A stretch of 64,000 nt of DNA from Aureobasidium sp. EXF-3400. Lineage: Eukaryota; Ascomycota; Dothideomycetes; Dothideales; Saccotheciaceae. Position numbers and translations under genes: made by a program. Shown piece after piece: positions 12,257 through 22,279 of the stretch. The stretch is taken from positions 124,001 to 188,000 of the forward strand of contig SWBL01000033.1 in the NCBI GenBank assembly GCA_024195585.1, read 5' to 3'. Under the pieces are notes generated by a model. It searched no databases, was not told the origin of the DNA, and saw only the letters and a program-made list of their open reading frames with translations. Position 1 is the stretch's first letter. Each line of letters starts with the position of its first letter.

Positions 12257-12676
12257 ATATATGCTTGATTTGATATGAGCTTGCCTCAAATTGCTTCACC
12301 CGCAGCTTCTTCTTTCACCCTTTCTGTTTTATGATCGACGATTCCTGGATTTACTTTTTTGCTCATACCTTCTTTTACACTGTTGGATGCTTAGCATTAA
12401 ATACTTGTATATAGCCATGCAAAAGCATCGTCTTTTTTTTCGCGCAACAAAGTCCTGACTCGAAACCAGAGAAAAGTGACATACCCTATGAACTCTCCCA
12501 TATAATGACGGAAGCGGTTCAGGAAGAAACAGGGTAAACACTTTGAATGTGTAACATCAGACATATTATTCATCATACATAGAAAAGGCTAATCATACAT
12601 GAAAACAAAAGCAGTTCCCCTGAATCCGGCAGGGAAAACAACAACAGGGTATACAAGCACAGGAGAACCAGTCTCC
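12257..12676. other. Intergenic, convergent 3' ends
   Basis: 420 bp with T-rich stretches (for example around 12350 and 12430), consistent with two facing 3' UTRs. No gene seen. Confidence 0.5.
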
Positions 12677-13507
12677 TTACAACACCATCGACACAGCAAC
12701 TACGAAAGCAGATACGCTCCACATCCACTGGACCCTCGACACCCCGGCACCTCCCGTGAATTCCACAATCCCGCTCGGCTGCGGCATGCCAGAAGTTGGC
12801 CCAGCACTCGCGGTTGCTCCACTCTGATAAGAAGTAGAATTATACAATCCATTCTTCACAAACCCATTACTACCCACAATGACGACTTCAAAATCGCCAC
12901 CGCGGTACTGTCCATAGTTTGTAGCTGAGGAAGCGTACATTCCATCGCCCCAAAGAGCACAGACGTAGTTTGTGATGGAAGAAGGGTTGGGACACCAGTA
13001 TCCCCATACTGTGGGTGCTGTGGAGTCGTTTTTGGTGGGGTTTTGAGAAGGATCGCGTTCAACGTAGATGTTGAAGCTGTTGCAGGTGGAGAGTTCGTTA
13101 CACTTTTGGGCGCAAGAGGAGGGGGAGTAAGAAGGAAGATAGTACATCCCGAGGTAGTTGTTGAGGTTTGCAGCGGCGGTGAGGTTTTTGAAGATGGAGG
13201 TGTAGTTTGGGGCATAAGTGCTGTTTAGAGACATGCTTTGGAAAGGTGTGTATTGTTGGAAGGCAGAGACTGTGTCGGGAGTAATGTGAGGACCGAGTCC
13301 GCCTGGTTGGGGCGCACATGGGTCCTCAGGATTGATGAACCCGCAATATGTGCCTGCTTCAGGTGTAGTTGGACAGGGAGCATCTGAGGATGATGTGGCA
13401 GTGGCAGACAGCTGTGATGTGACATCACGCTTGCTGTGTGCAAGAGGAGAAGCTACTACCAAGCTCGAGAGCGAGATGGCAGAGAAGAGGATCTGTGAGA
13501 GATGCAT
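12677..13507 (-). CDS. Probable GPI-anchored wall protein sharing the GH5 neighbour's Cys module
   Basis: Single-exon 276-aa protein; start chosen at the ATG giving the signal peptide MHLSQILFSAISLSSLVVAS. It is followed by a Lys-Arg site and a conserved module: TPDTVSAFQQYTPF, YTSIFKNLTAA, SCAQKCNELSTCNSFNIYVE, RDPSQNP, CALWGDG. Each block has a direct counterpart in the GH5-like protein encoded convergently 420 bp away. The C terminus is Ser/Gly/Pro-rich and ends in a hydrophobic tail (WSVSAFVVAVSMVL), the usual GPI-attachment design. There is no catalytic domain. I infer a wall-attached binding or structural protein; what the module binds is unknown. Confidence 0.85.
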   Translation of the reverse strand: MHLSQILFSAISLSSLVVASPLAHSKRDVTSQLSATATSSSDAPCPTTPEAGTYCGFINPEDPCAPQPGGLGPHITPDTVSAFQQYTPFQSMSLNSTYAPNYTSIFKNLTAAANLNNYLGMYYLPSYSPSSCAQKCNELSTCNSFNIYVERDPSQNPTKNDSTAPTVWGYWCPNPSSITNYVCALWGDGMYASSATNYGQYRGGDFEVVIVGSNGFVKNGLYNSTSYQSGATASAGPTSGMPQPSGIVEFTGGAGVSRVQWMWSVSAFVVAVSMVL

Positions 13508-15651
13508 CTTGGTGTGTAGCAAAAGATAGAGAATAAACGGGTTTCCAGGATTTGCACAGCAAAACGGGGATCGTCCAAGAGAATATAAAGAAGTGCGGAA
13601 AAGGGGCAGCAACGAAACGAATGAGCAAAGAGAGCGTGACGACAGCGATTCTACCAGAGAACCGGATAAGTACAAGAAAAGAAAGTGATGTATGTATGAA
13701 AGAGTTGTTCTTAGGGGATGAAGATCAGGAGTACTTATAGCGACTACCTCTCGAGTCTCCATACATCGAGTCGTGGTCGTGGGTTGTGGCTTGAAGGTAG
13801 CTCGAGTTATAGCGGTTGTTTATGTGGAGTAAGGACTCACTCTGCTGCTCTGCGGGTACGCCATGTGGTGGGCCAGCGGCGCCTGTCAAGACCCTCTCCC
13901 GTCAAGGGTATGCCAGCCGTTCCGTCCAGAGCTTCACCGTGCAAGCTCGCGAGAATGTCTCGGATGGGATAGCCATAGCCCGCGAGTTCCTGCCGTTCTA
14001 TGCTCAGAGTGAGTGCGACTGCGATTTGAAGAAGCGATCAATCAATTGCAAGGCATCTAGCTATTTACAACTCGAGCTTTTCTCGCTGTGCTGGGTTTTC
14101 ATGGTCTCTCGCTGGTGGTACTGAGCATGGCGCGATCATGAAGATAGGAGGGAAAAAGAACGAGAAAGACGGACGTCAAGCCATACCCGAGGACGAACGT
14201 TTACCTTGTTTCTCCACCAACCGGTATATGCTCTCGAGGACAGGGTTAACCTCTCGCTCGTGACCCACGTACTATGTCACGATTCGCGATGCTCACGCGT
14301 GATCGTGATTGTCCATGGGCCCATGATGCTATTGCAGAGATCTCGCACCTGCACAAGGTGATGGCGGCAAGGAGCGAGTTCGCTCGCTGATGTCACGGCA
14401 TTCGTCCTGGAGCTCGAAGTGAGACATGTTTAACGCCTTTACCAAGGAATTTCCAAAACGCAACGTCTTTCGCAGAAGTCAACGTCTTTTGCCGGCTGGA
14501 GGGCGGGGCATTGCGACATTCAGATGGAGGGGCCAAGTATCTCAGGTTGAATCACGCCTGGTGTTTCAAGGAGCGTTGTAGGACAATGATGCTCCCACTC
14601 GCGTGTTGGCGTATATAGCTGAATAGCTTGCAGATGACTCGCGCGGTTCGACTTGTGGTACATGGCGCTATAGTGTCAGCGACCACGGCTGGTATTAAGG
14701 GCTGGAATTCGAGCTTGGATGGCATACGTCCGTACGATGATACGAGCATACAGGCTGTACACCGCGACGGAGATGCCATGAGTAGAAAGTTGGAAGGTTG
14801 TCATGATCGGGACGCGTCGGAAAACGCCAGGGAGCTCTCGGCTCGCTTTTGCGACGATAGACGCGTCGTGCTTGGAACTCTCCTGAACAGTCATGGATGA
14901 TGGAGTCATCCAGATCAAGCCTCGCATACCGGGCAGGTCATACATCAGGAGCGCTCATGGTGCCACGCTTTGGAAGTCACGAAAAGGAGTCGCGCGAGCA
15001 AAGGCCTGTAAAGAGCGGGCGTGGGTCTGCGTAAGCAGTCTTTAGCCGGGTCGGGAAGGACCCACTGAGCCTTGCGACCCTTCCTGTCAACCTCAGTTCG
15101 AAGCAGTCGGTGTCCAGCACCAGTATTACTTGCAGCCATCCTACTTTTGCGCGCCTGATTTCGCGGAATTACATCACTGTCTGGACACGGCTGCGTGGTA
15201 AGCCCCTCTGCGGATCTAGAGGGCCTGTCTGCAAAGATACAGCAGACGGCCATTCTCGATTTGCTTATGGGGTCCGAGTTATTCCTTCTGTTTGCTCGAA
15301 ATCAATTCCTTTACACCCAGTATATTCTGTATTCATCCCACTTGCTCCCTATAGACCTGTCAGACATTTCATGGTTTCGATTAGCAGCTCAATCAGCCAT
15401 GTCTCATTCTTTAACTCGAGTGTCCCTTGGTCTCTTCTTCCCCGCAATATTGAGACCCTGACGAAAAGTTTAGACGAGAAATTTTGGCGACACTCGCGTC
15501 TGAGGAGATCATCTCCATCCAACAAGTACTTTTGACATAATATATCGAAACTTTGGATTGTCGTTGCATCTACCAAATCCTCACAACTATCAAACAGCGA
15601 TCATAGACCCGCACAATTGGCATAGAACGGCTCCATTTGATCTCGGCAACC
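13508..15651. other. Long intergenic region (~2.1 kb)
   Basis: Divergent promoter region of the GPI-type protein and the methyltransferase. Several overlapping open frames up to ~140 codons show no motifs, and I see no tRNA-like fold. Confidence 0.4.
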
Positions 15652-16374
15652 ATGGCGACCGAAGAACGTAGCTTCAAAACTCAGGACTTTACAGTACCAT
15701 CGAATGGATCTGGCGAGACTATTCAGGTGCGCATTAGTGAGCCGAATCTCACCTCCGAAAATCTGGGACTGGAAACATGGGCTGCCTCTCACATTCTGGC
15801 GTCTCAACTTCACCATCTGGGTCCGAAGATTAAATTTCCGGAGCCCAGCTCGGATGTCCTCCCCATCCTCGAACTTGGTGCTGGTACCGGTCTTGTTGGT
15901 GTGACAGCATCGACGCTTTGGAAGCAACCAGTCGTGCTCACTGACCTGGCGCCTCTGGTTCCCGCCTTGGACGCCAACATCGATCTCAATTCTGAGGGGC
16001 TCAGAAAAGCAAACACACATATGGAAGCCGGAACCTTGGACTGGAAACATCCTACCACATTACTCGTCAAGGACGAGCAACGACCTCAGACACAAGCTCA
16101 CGTCATCTTCGCAGCCGACACAATCTACTCAGAAGAACACCCCGAACTGCTCGCGAATGTGATCTTGAAGTGGTTGAGGAAGGACAAGGAGGCCAGATTT
16201 TTGATCGCATATCCTCTGAGAGTGTGCTACATCGACTACATCAGAGAGATGTGGGAGAGGCTTGAGGAAGGCGGTATGGAAGCTATGGAAGAGGGAAGAG
16301 AGGAAGCAAGTCAGGACCTGTTCAATGACGAGAGACTGGTCGAGTGGAGTCTCTGGAGGTGGAAGGATCTGTGA
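15652..16374 (+). CDS. Family-16 (METTL21-like) S-adenosylmethionine methyltransferase
   Basis: 240-aa single-exon protein; ATG 15652 has a good context (ACCATGG) and precedes the conserved body. The SAM-binding motif ILELGAGTGLVG is at about residues 72-83, VVLTDLAPL supplies the acidic loop, and AADTIYSEEHPELL matches the post-II D-x-x-Y region of protein-lysine methyltransferases of this group (yeast EFM/RRG1 and human METTL21 relatives). ENLGLETWAAS near residue 40 is also typical. Likely cytosolic or nuclear, methylating a protein substrate; the specific target (elongation factor, chaperone or other) cannot be inferred. Confidence 0.85.
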   Translation: MATEERSFKTQDFTVPSNGSGETIQVRISEPNLTSENLGLETWAASHILASQLHHLGPKIKFPEPSSDVLPILELGAGTGLVGVTASTLWKQPVVLTDLAPLVPALDANIDLNSEGLRKANTHMEAGTLDWKHPTTLLVKDEQRPQTQAHVIFAADTIYSEEHPELLANVILKWLRKDKEARFLIAYPLRVCYIDYIREMWERLEEGGMEAMEEGREEASQDLFNDERLVEWSLWRWKDL

Positions 16375-16467
16375 GCGGGTGTCTCAACCCTCGAGTAGGC
16401 TCATCTCCCTCTCTGCGTGTCGGTCATTTTTTCGCTATGGAAAGGCATGAACTTGTCTGATGTTTGA

Positions 16468-16748
16468 GCAGTATCCAATGAAAGCCCAGGTATTTACCAC
16501 TCTCACTGGACACTGCTGCTATCCATAACAATTCTGTGACTTTTTGCAGTTCCGGTGTTGATACCGGGACAGTAGAGAGGAGATACTAAGCAGATGGAAC
16601 TCCTGATAGCAATAGGGGTAGGGAGTGATACTATCAAAATGCAGGAAGGATTCGAGATTCAAGCAGTGTCCACTGAGAGCCCATGATTATGCCATTCTCA
16701 CTGGTGACCACTCCCAGTACCGAACACTTTCTGCATTCTTATAGTATC
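16468..16748. repeat. Nested inverted repeats, possible small foldback element
   Basis: A hairpin at 16468-16520 pairs AGCAGTATCCAATGAAAG with CTCTCACTGGACACTGCT (about 15 of 18). Downstream, 22-bp arms at 16627-16648 and 16727-16748 are inverted copies (about 19 of 22) and enclose a second, diverged copy of the hairpin beginning AGCAGTGTCCACTGAGAG. No coding capacity. Confidence 0.6.
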
Positions 16749-16977
16749 ATGTCCTGCCTCAAATGCAAGCGGGAGTCACGTCTTTCCCCCTATATCTTGT
16801 CCCGGCTGCCTTCTTTCACTTGTTTGACCAGCAAGCGCTTCACATATTGCATGATTTAAATGCCTTCTTTGTCGTAATGAATGAAGTATATGTTGCCTTC
16901 ACTTTAGTATCGTTTCATTCCTGACTCGGCAAATCAATATACCATCACTTTAGTACTGTTATCTCAATAACAACTTC

Positions 16978-17098
16978 GACTCTCACCGGACTTTCTTTGC
17001 AACTACACAACGCTCCGCCGTAAGTCGATATATTTCTTTCTTTTGAGACTCCACCGGCTCTTACTTGATAACCAGCTAACGTTCCGCCGTAAGTCGAC
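16978..17098. repeat. Two-copy imperfect tandem repeat
   Basis: Copies at 16978-17028 and 17047-17098 (69-bp period) both start GACT..CACCGG and end CCGCCGTAAGTCGA, lying just upstream of the small gene at 17134. Confidence 0.6.
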
Positions 17099-17133
17099 GT
17101 TGTCTCCAGTAGTAGTTCGAGATCGTAGCAACC

Positions 17134-17674
17134 ATGTCTCCCATCTTCAGGTATAACCTCACGATCTCTAGTCTTGTAGCCCACATTGACCCCTGGATGT
17201 AGCCCTAGAGATCGTCACTCCACTGGAGACAAAGGCCCAAAATCGCCTCGTTTCCGCATTTCTTCAGCCGAATATACTAAACTCGGCAACCAAATCGCAG
17301 GCGTAAGTACTTTTTTGCACCTTCTGATCACTCTTACTCACCATGTATAGCTCAAAGAACAGATCTCCCGGCGCAATGTCAAGATCGCCTACTACAGATC
17401 GCTGCACGATGAACACATTACAAGCATCCAACACAACATCACTCCATACATTCGCCGTCAACTCGAGCATGCCGACGCTAGCAGAGGAATTCGCAAGGGT
17501 AGTCAGTACCAGATGTACCTGATGATCAATCTGAGAGTCAGAGTGCAGTTTCTCAGAGACATGGCTGCTCATTGGATGGCTGAGAATGCAAGCGATGAGA
17601 TGAAGATTAGAGACTTGGAGAAGGAATTGGGTCTGGACAAGGATGTTTTAGAGGCCGACGAGAATGATGAGTGA
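17134..17674 (+). CDS. Small unknown protein (146 aa)
   Basis: Three exons, 17134-17150, 17203-17302 and 17351-17674, all GT..AG and phase-consistent (17 + 100 + 324 nt). The product begins MSPIFS, has a basic segment (PKSPRFRISSAEYTKLG), an amphipathic helical middle (ISRRNVKIAYYRSLHDEHI, then QMYLMINLRVRVQFLRDM) and an acidic tail (LDKDVLEADENDE). No family recognised. The splice-spanning frame and the ATG context (ACCATGT) support a real gene; the first exon is the least certain part. Confidence 0.6.
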
Positions 17675-17921
17675 GGGCAACGGTCATTTTTCCATGCGTT
17701 CATTGGAAAGTGCGAACATCTGAGCATCTTTCCCAAATCGTCTTGGAAACGATCAGGTCGAGATATGAGGTATGACTGGGAAGGATCGAACGAAGGTCTG
17801 AAATTCGACTGTGCAGCAGATCTAGCAGAGAAAGAATGCGGCAATTACACAAATATCAAGGAAGCAACAATGAACTTCAGTCTACCGTCATACCTAAGTT
17901 TCCAACTCTTCAATTACGGAA

Positions 17922-20318
17922 CTATCCCACCATATCTTCCGAGGGGATCAGAAGTAACAGTTCTCGCGTGTATGCCGCAGCACTAGCAGCTGCGTATCGT
18001 TGCCATCCGTCGTTCTTATGCGAATCGCAATAGTCGCTAATACCTCTAACCACTAGGCAGGGAAAATCATTCATCAGACCTGCGGCTTCCATCTCGAAGC
18101 ACAAGACTTGACCGCCAAGATCTTTGACGATTCTGTCTCTGGTTTGGGCGTCCTTGATTACTTGATTGCCGGATGCTATGGTGCCGTAGTGAATTTTGAC
18201 AGTGGTGTTTTTAGTGTTGCGGTCCGGACGTTTGATGGCCTGGTCCGGATCGCAAGTGGTGCAGTCGAAAGTCCCGGTAGGATGAGAGTAATTCGCACTG
18301 AAGAGTGCATCTCGCTCATTCTGGGGGAAGAGATATTCTTCCATATCCTCTTTGAGATATCGTGCCATGTGGATTGGGTATATTCGTCGACCTCGCTCGT
18401 GGTTGGTCTCTACTCGGCTGAGCACACTCAAGAGCAATGTGGGTGGATTGTTGAGGTGACCGGTCCGACGGAATATTCCACCCTCCTCTGCCTTTCCAAA
18501 ATCATATTGGGTTACTCCTCCGTGTTCGAAGTTGGGCTTTGAGACAACCACATCTCCCAGTCTGATATCATCTCTAGCGTTGGGCACTCCCCCTCCTATC
18601 CCTACCATGAAGCCAAACCTGATGCCACGAAATCTCTGGCGCATCTCGCTTGCTACTACTGATGCGGCAGAAAGTCCAGGTCGACCGCGTGGTAGACAAG
18701 CGATCACGACGTTATGGGGTCCGATACGCCCAAGCGTGTACAGGACCGAGCTGTACGGGTCTAGAGGTAGATCGGAATACTGTTCGTCGAGCATAACCTC
18801 AGCAGCCGCCGTCTCAAATGGCAGTGCACAAATCCAGCCAACTTTGTAATCCATAACTGTGGGTGTTGAGAGTTGAGTTTGGAACGAAGCCGATATGCTG
18901 TGTTTCCTTGAGCTCGTTTTCGCTTGGACGACGTTGGCATGTTTTGATACTCGATCGTCGGCGCCGGAGTACAAATGATTGTAGTTTACCACACATTCTG
19001 TGGGGGTTGCTCGTTCCGGTATTGACTTGTGGTCACTGTCAGATATTCTGTCTGTTCGACCTTCGGCAACCGATCCTAATCTTGGAGCATGGTGAGGCTG
19101 GACGGCCTTACCCTCATTCTCCACTCCAGGCTTGTCTGATATGGCTGTCTCTTCCTGATAGACTTTGCGATTCGAGTTTGACACTGAATCCTTAGTATTC
19201 GACTTTAGCTTTGGAGAGAGCGCGATGAAGTTTGTACTCGTTGATCCAGTGGCTTGAGAACTCTTTAATGTTCTTTCCCCTGGCAATCCTCCACTGACTT
19301 GACTTGAGATCATTACCTTCTTCTCGAGTGTGTCAGTCATCGTACGTAAATCCTTCAGAAATATCTCCAGATATTCTTCAGAGGTATCAATCCCGCAGAC
19401 AGCGTTATGAAGCAGCGGTAAGGTTTTTGACCTAAAAGGCGAAGCTTGGAGTTCGGTGTGTTCTGTTGGACAGAGCTAGACCAATTATATCAGTCTGCTA
19501 AATCGTCTGGAGCAAGTCAAAGTCTTCCTTACTACTTCTGAATGCTCTATATCCCGCTTGAGAATCTTATATTCTACTGCGTATATAGTAGCTACACTTT
19601 CATAGTACGTCCAGACTGGAAATGGCAGCTTGAGCTTTCTGAATTGGGCTGTTGTCAATACGACTGAATCCGCCGCGGGCTCCCATTGGGTCCAGACGTC
19701 TATATCAGGTTTCAGACCATAGTAAAACTCTGTCATGAGGGTACGGACAACGCGTGTGTCAAAATTCTCTCTTCGCTCGTCGTGTAGGCATCCAAGAAAG
19801 AACACACCACAGATTCTGTCATACAGGTTATTGTCGGTATTGTCGTGCTCAGCCAGTTTCAGTAGGGCCTAGTGTGTACTTGTCAGTAACCTAACTACTT
19901 TGATTGTACGTAGTTCAATATACCGTTTTGAGCAGGACTCCTCCTCTTGTACCCCAACAGACAAATAGGATAGGATTCCTTCGGTTGGCAGCTTCGTCCT
20001 GAGTTTGTCGTCCAATCGTTCCAAGTAATTCATCTGCTTGTTTCGCAAGCCTATCATGCCGGAGGTCAGACGGCCCCACTTCGCTAGCCATCCAGTATGC
20101 ATTCCGGGCATGTGGAAACCTTTTCTCAATCTTTTTTCTCATACGGTAGTGGCTATAAACATCGTCTTTCCCCAAATGGATGATGCTATTATCGTCAGTA
20201 ATTTCTGGCTCGACAGATACGGGGACGATACTCACTCATACAATACATTCGGCGCTCTCTGGATCTTCAAACATCGGTAAGATGAGATCCTCACGGTGGT
20301 GTAAGTACGGTCGGCCAT
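17922..20318 (-). CDS. Degenerate alpha/beta-hydrolase + PNP_UDP domain protein (NLR-effector-like)
   Basis: Four exons, 20318-20236, 20185-19924, 19868-19533 and 19475-17922, with introns of 50-57 bp, encode 744 aa. Residues ~30-290 follow the serine-esterase-like domain often found at the N terminus of fungal STAND/NLR proteins: PILFVCWGTRGGVLLK stands where the nucleophile elbow C-H-S-L-G-G should be, then ICGVFFLGCLH for GIIFLGTPH, FPVWTYYESV, and a closing EEYLEIFLKDLRTM helix. The catalytic Ser is missing, so enzyme activity is doubtful. A Ser-rich linker follows. The C-terminal ~290 residues are a PNP_UDP (nucleoside phosphorylase) domain: DYKVGWICALPFE, FMVGIGGGVPN, DIRLGDVVVS, CFEMEAAGLM, VVRGISDYCDSHK, with core binding residues kept. 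There is no NB-ARC, NACHT or repeat domain. Confidence 0.85.
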
Positions 20319-20586
20319 GAGTCAGACAGCATGAGTTCGTAAGGTATTTGTGCTTTCGTCAAAGACAAAGTCCGCACAAGGTCAATCAACTCTGGACCCC
20401 AAGACACTGCCCGATGATCACGTTACTTCATGCATGCCTCAGCCACAGCGCTTAAATTAGGAAGGGGCTGAGCACTCGATCATGGACGGAGTTTTTCCTG
20501 GGTATTTTCGAGGCGCTCAAAAGTTTGTGTCTATTGCGTTCAGATATTATCTCTGCTAAATGATGTTTTTTGCGAATACACTAGCC

Positions 20587-21891
20587 TTAGCAAGATAATC
20601 CCATGTCGCCTCGGGTCTCCAGTAGTGCCTTGGAAAGACCATGATAATGTACCAATCCGGCGGCTAAAACAGCCACATGCATGATCTGATGCGACGCGCC
20701 TACAAAGTCGAATTTACCGGGAAACTTCGACTCTGGAATCTGTACCTTATTGTCAGCAACAAAGAACGTCAAACATGTAACCAAAAAGCCGTGACTTACG
20801 CGGAAAGCATATGCAGAACAGCCAAGGAAGTTGAGCAAAGCCATCAATCCCATCCATTCTAGTGATAGTCGACGTCTTTGGAGGGCAAACCCATGGAGGT
20901 AGATGCTGTGTGCGATAAATACGATTGCGAAAAGACCCAGACTGAGATAAGTGAGTGCGCGGAGAGTCCTGTATTCCGGTTTGATGAACATGGGTCCAAG
21001 GATGAATGTGATACAGCCGGTGGCACTGGCAGAACTCTGCAAGATACCGTTAGTTTAAGCCTTCTTGACCACATGGGTGCCGGCCAAGACAAACCAGAAA
21101 CCAGTGTAGGCTTTTTGTTCGAGCGTCGCAGATAAATGCAAAGTGGATAGATGCAAGACTTGCTCCCCACATAAGTAACACTATGCCGCAACAGTCGGCT
21201 TTATTGTACTTCCTGTGCACAGCTCGACTGTGGCTTCCTGCAGTATGGAATCTGCAATTCATCAGCTCGTGCTAAATCCTGCTCATGATGAGAAATCTCT
21301 TACGCCGCTGAGACAGCAAAACATGATGTGACGCCAGCGAAGTACAACAAGAATACCGCCGCATCGATTGGTTGTGCCGCTGGTACTCTCCGGTATAGGG
21401 CAAAGTAAAAGTGGAGTGGGAGGAAGAAGGAGAAGATGATAGCTCCGATGGAATGCGAGTGTATGTTGACTAAACACAGTATCAGTCACACACTCAATGT
21501 TTCGTATATACTCTGGGGAAGAACGTACTCGTCTCATTGTGCCAACGAAACATGCTCTCTATTGATTGTGACCATGATCCAGTCAATGGTCTTTTCAGTG
21601 TTAGTAAAGCACTCGGTGAACATTGACTCCCAAATTGACATACCGATATCCCGTATGAATGTGTGGGCTATCTCTGTAATGGCGTCAAACGCTTTTCTTG
21701 CATACCAACTCTCAGGATATCAAGGTGGACGTACTTCTGCCAGGACGCTAATGATGGAATGCGGTTAGTCCAAGTACGCTTTCAGCGTTGACCAACAGTG
21801 ACGTACGAATTTCGTCGAAGGTGAGCAGCTTGTCGCCAGCAACATTTTCTCTGCTTTCGAATAGAGAGGTCTTCTCTAAATTTTTCTCCAT
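20587..21891 (-). CDS. PAQR/hemolysin-III family seven-TM protein (Izh/adiponectin-receptor-like)
   Basis: Multi-exon membrane protein of ~298 aa. Exons supported by splice sites: 21708-21644, 21558-21529, 21469-21304, 21251-21095, 21036-20800, 20739-20587. Family hallmarks are FRWHNETINIHSHSIG after the N-terminal region, the metal-site His in SAAFHTAG, and FDFVGASHQIMHVAVLAAG near the C terminus. The fungal relatives (Izh) act in membrane sterol, ceramide and zinc homeostasis. The 5' junction is uncertain: the best protein continuity uses a weak GTCACT donor at 21802, whereas a stronger GTACGT donor at 21806 gives a different short segment. The start ATG at 21891 is the same in both models. 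It lies between the PNP gene and an F-box gene. Confidence 0.8.
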
Positions 21892-22279
21892 GTTATTTGG
21901 TATAGGTGTTGCAGGAAGGGGATGCAAAGGATATTAATAATAGTAGTTGAGCCGCAAACAGAGCCTCAGAAAAATCAAGGAGCCGCATGTGGTCGTCAGC
22001 CCCACGTATTTACTGTCACAATTGCGTTGTTCCTGATTCCAAGAATTCGAACGTCATTGCGTTCCTGAAAGAATGGTCACAGGGTCGAAAATTGATAGTA
22101 TAAGAAGCCGATCTGTACTCGAGTAGGAAAATGTGAAGTTCGGTAGCAACTCCGAACAGCTTTACCTCTGACGCCGGTGACGGAGGTGTGAGCCGTGTAA
22201 GAGGCCACTTGTTGTCTCTGCCGCGGTACCTGATCTCCTACAGGATTGAACAAGATCGCACCAGACGGTCCTGTCGGTT
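21892..22279. other. Intergenic: PAQR promoter and F-box 3' flank
   Basis: About 390 bp with no supported gene. Confidence 0.45.

Noticed and set aside
14100..15600. Possible tRNA or ncRNA in the long gap
   Set aside because: Looked for T-loop-like GGTTCGA with matching acceptor stems; the one near 14643 has no supporting cloverleaf.
17922..19340. PNP protein as a separate gene starting at ATG 19340
   Set aside because: A 57-bp intron (19532-19476) joins the upstream hydrolase-like exons in phase, and the joined segment supplies the expected closing helix of that domain.
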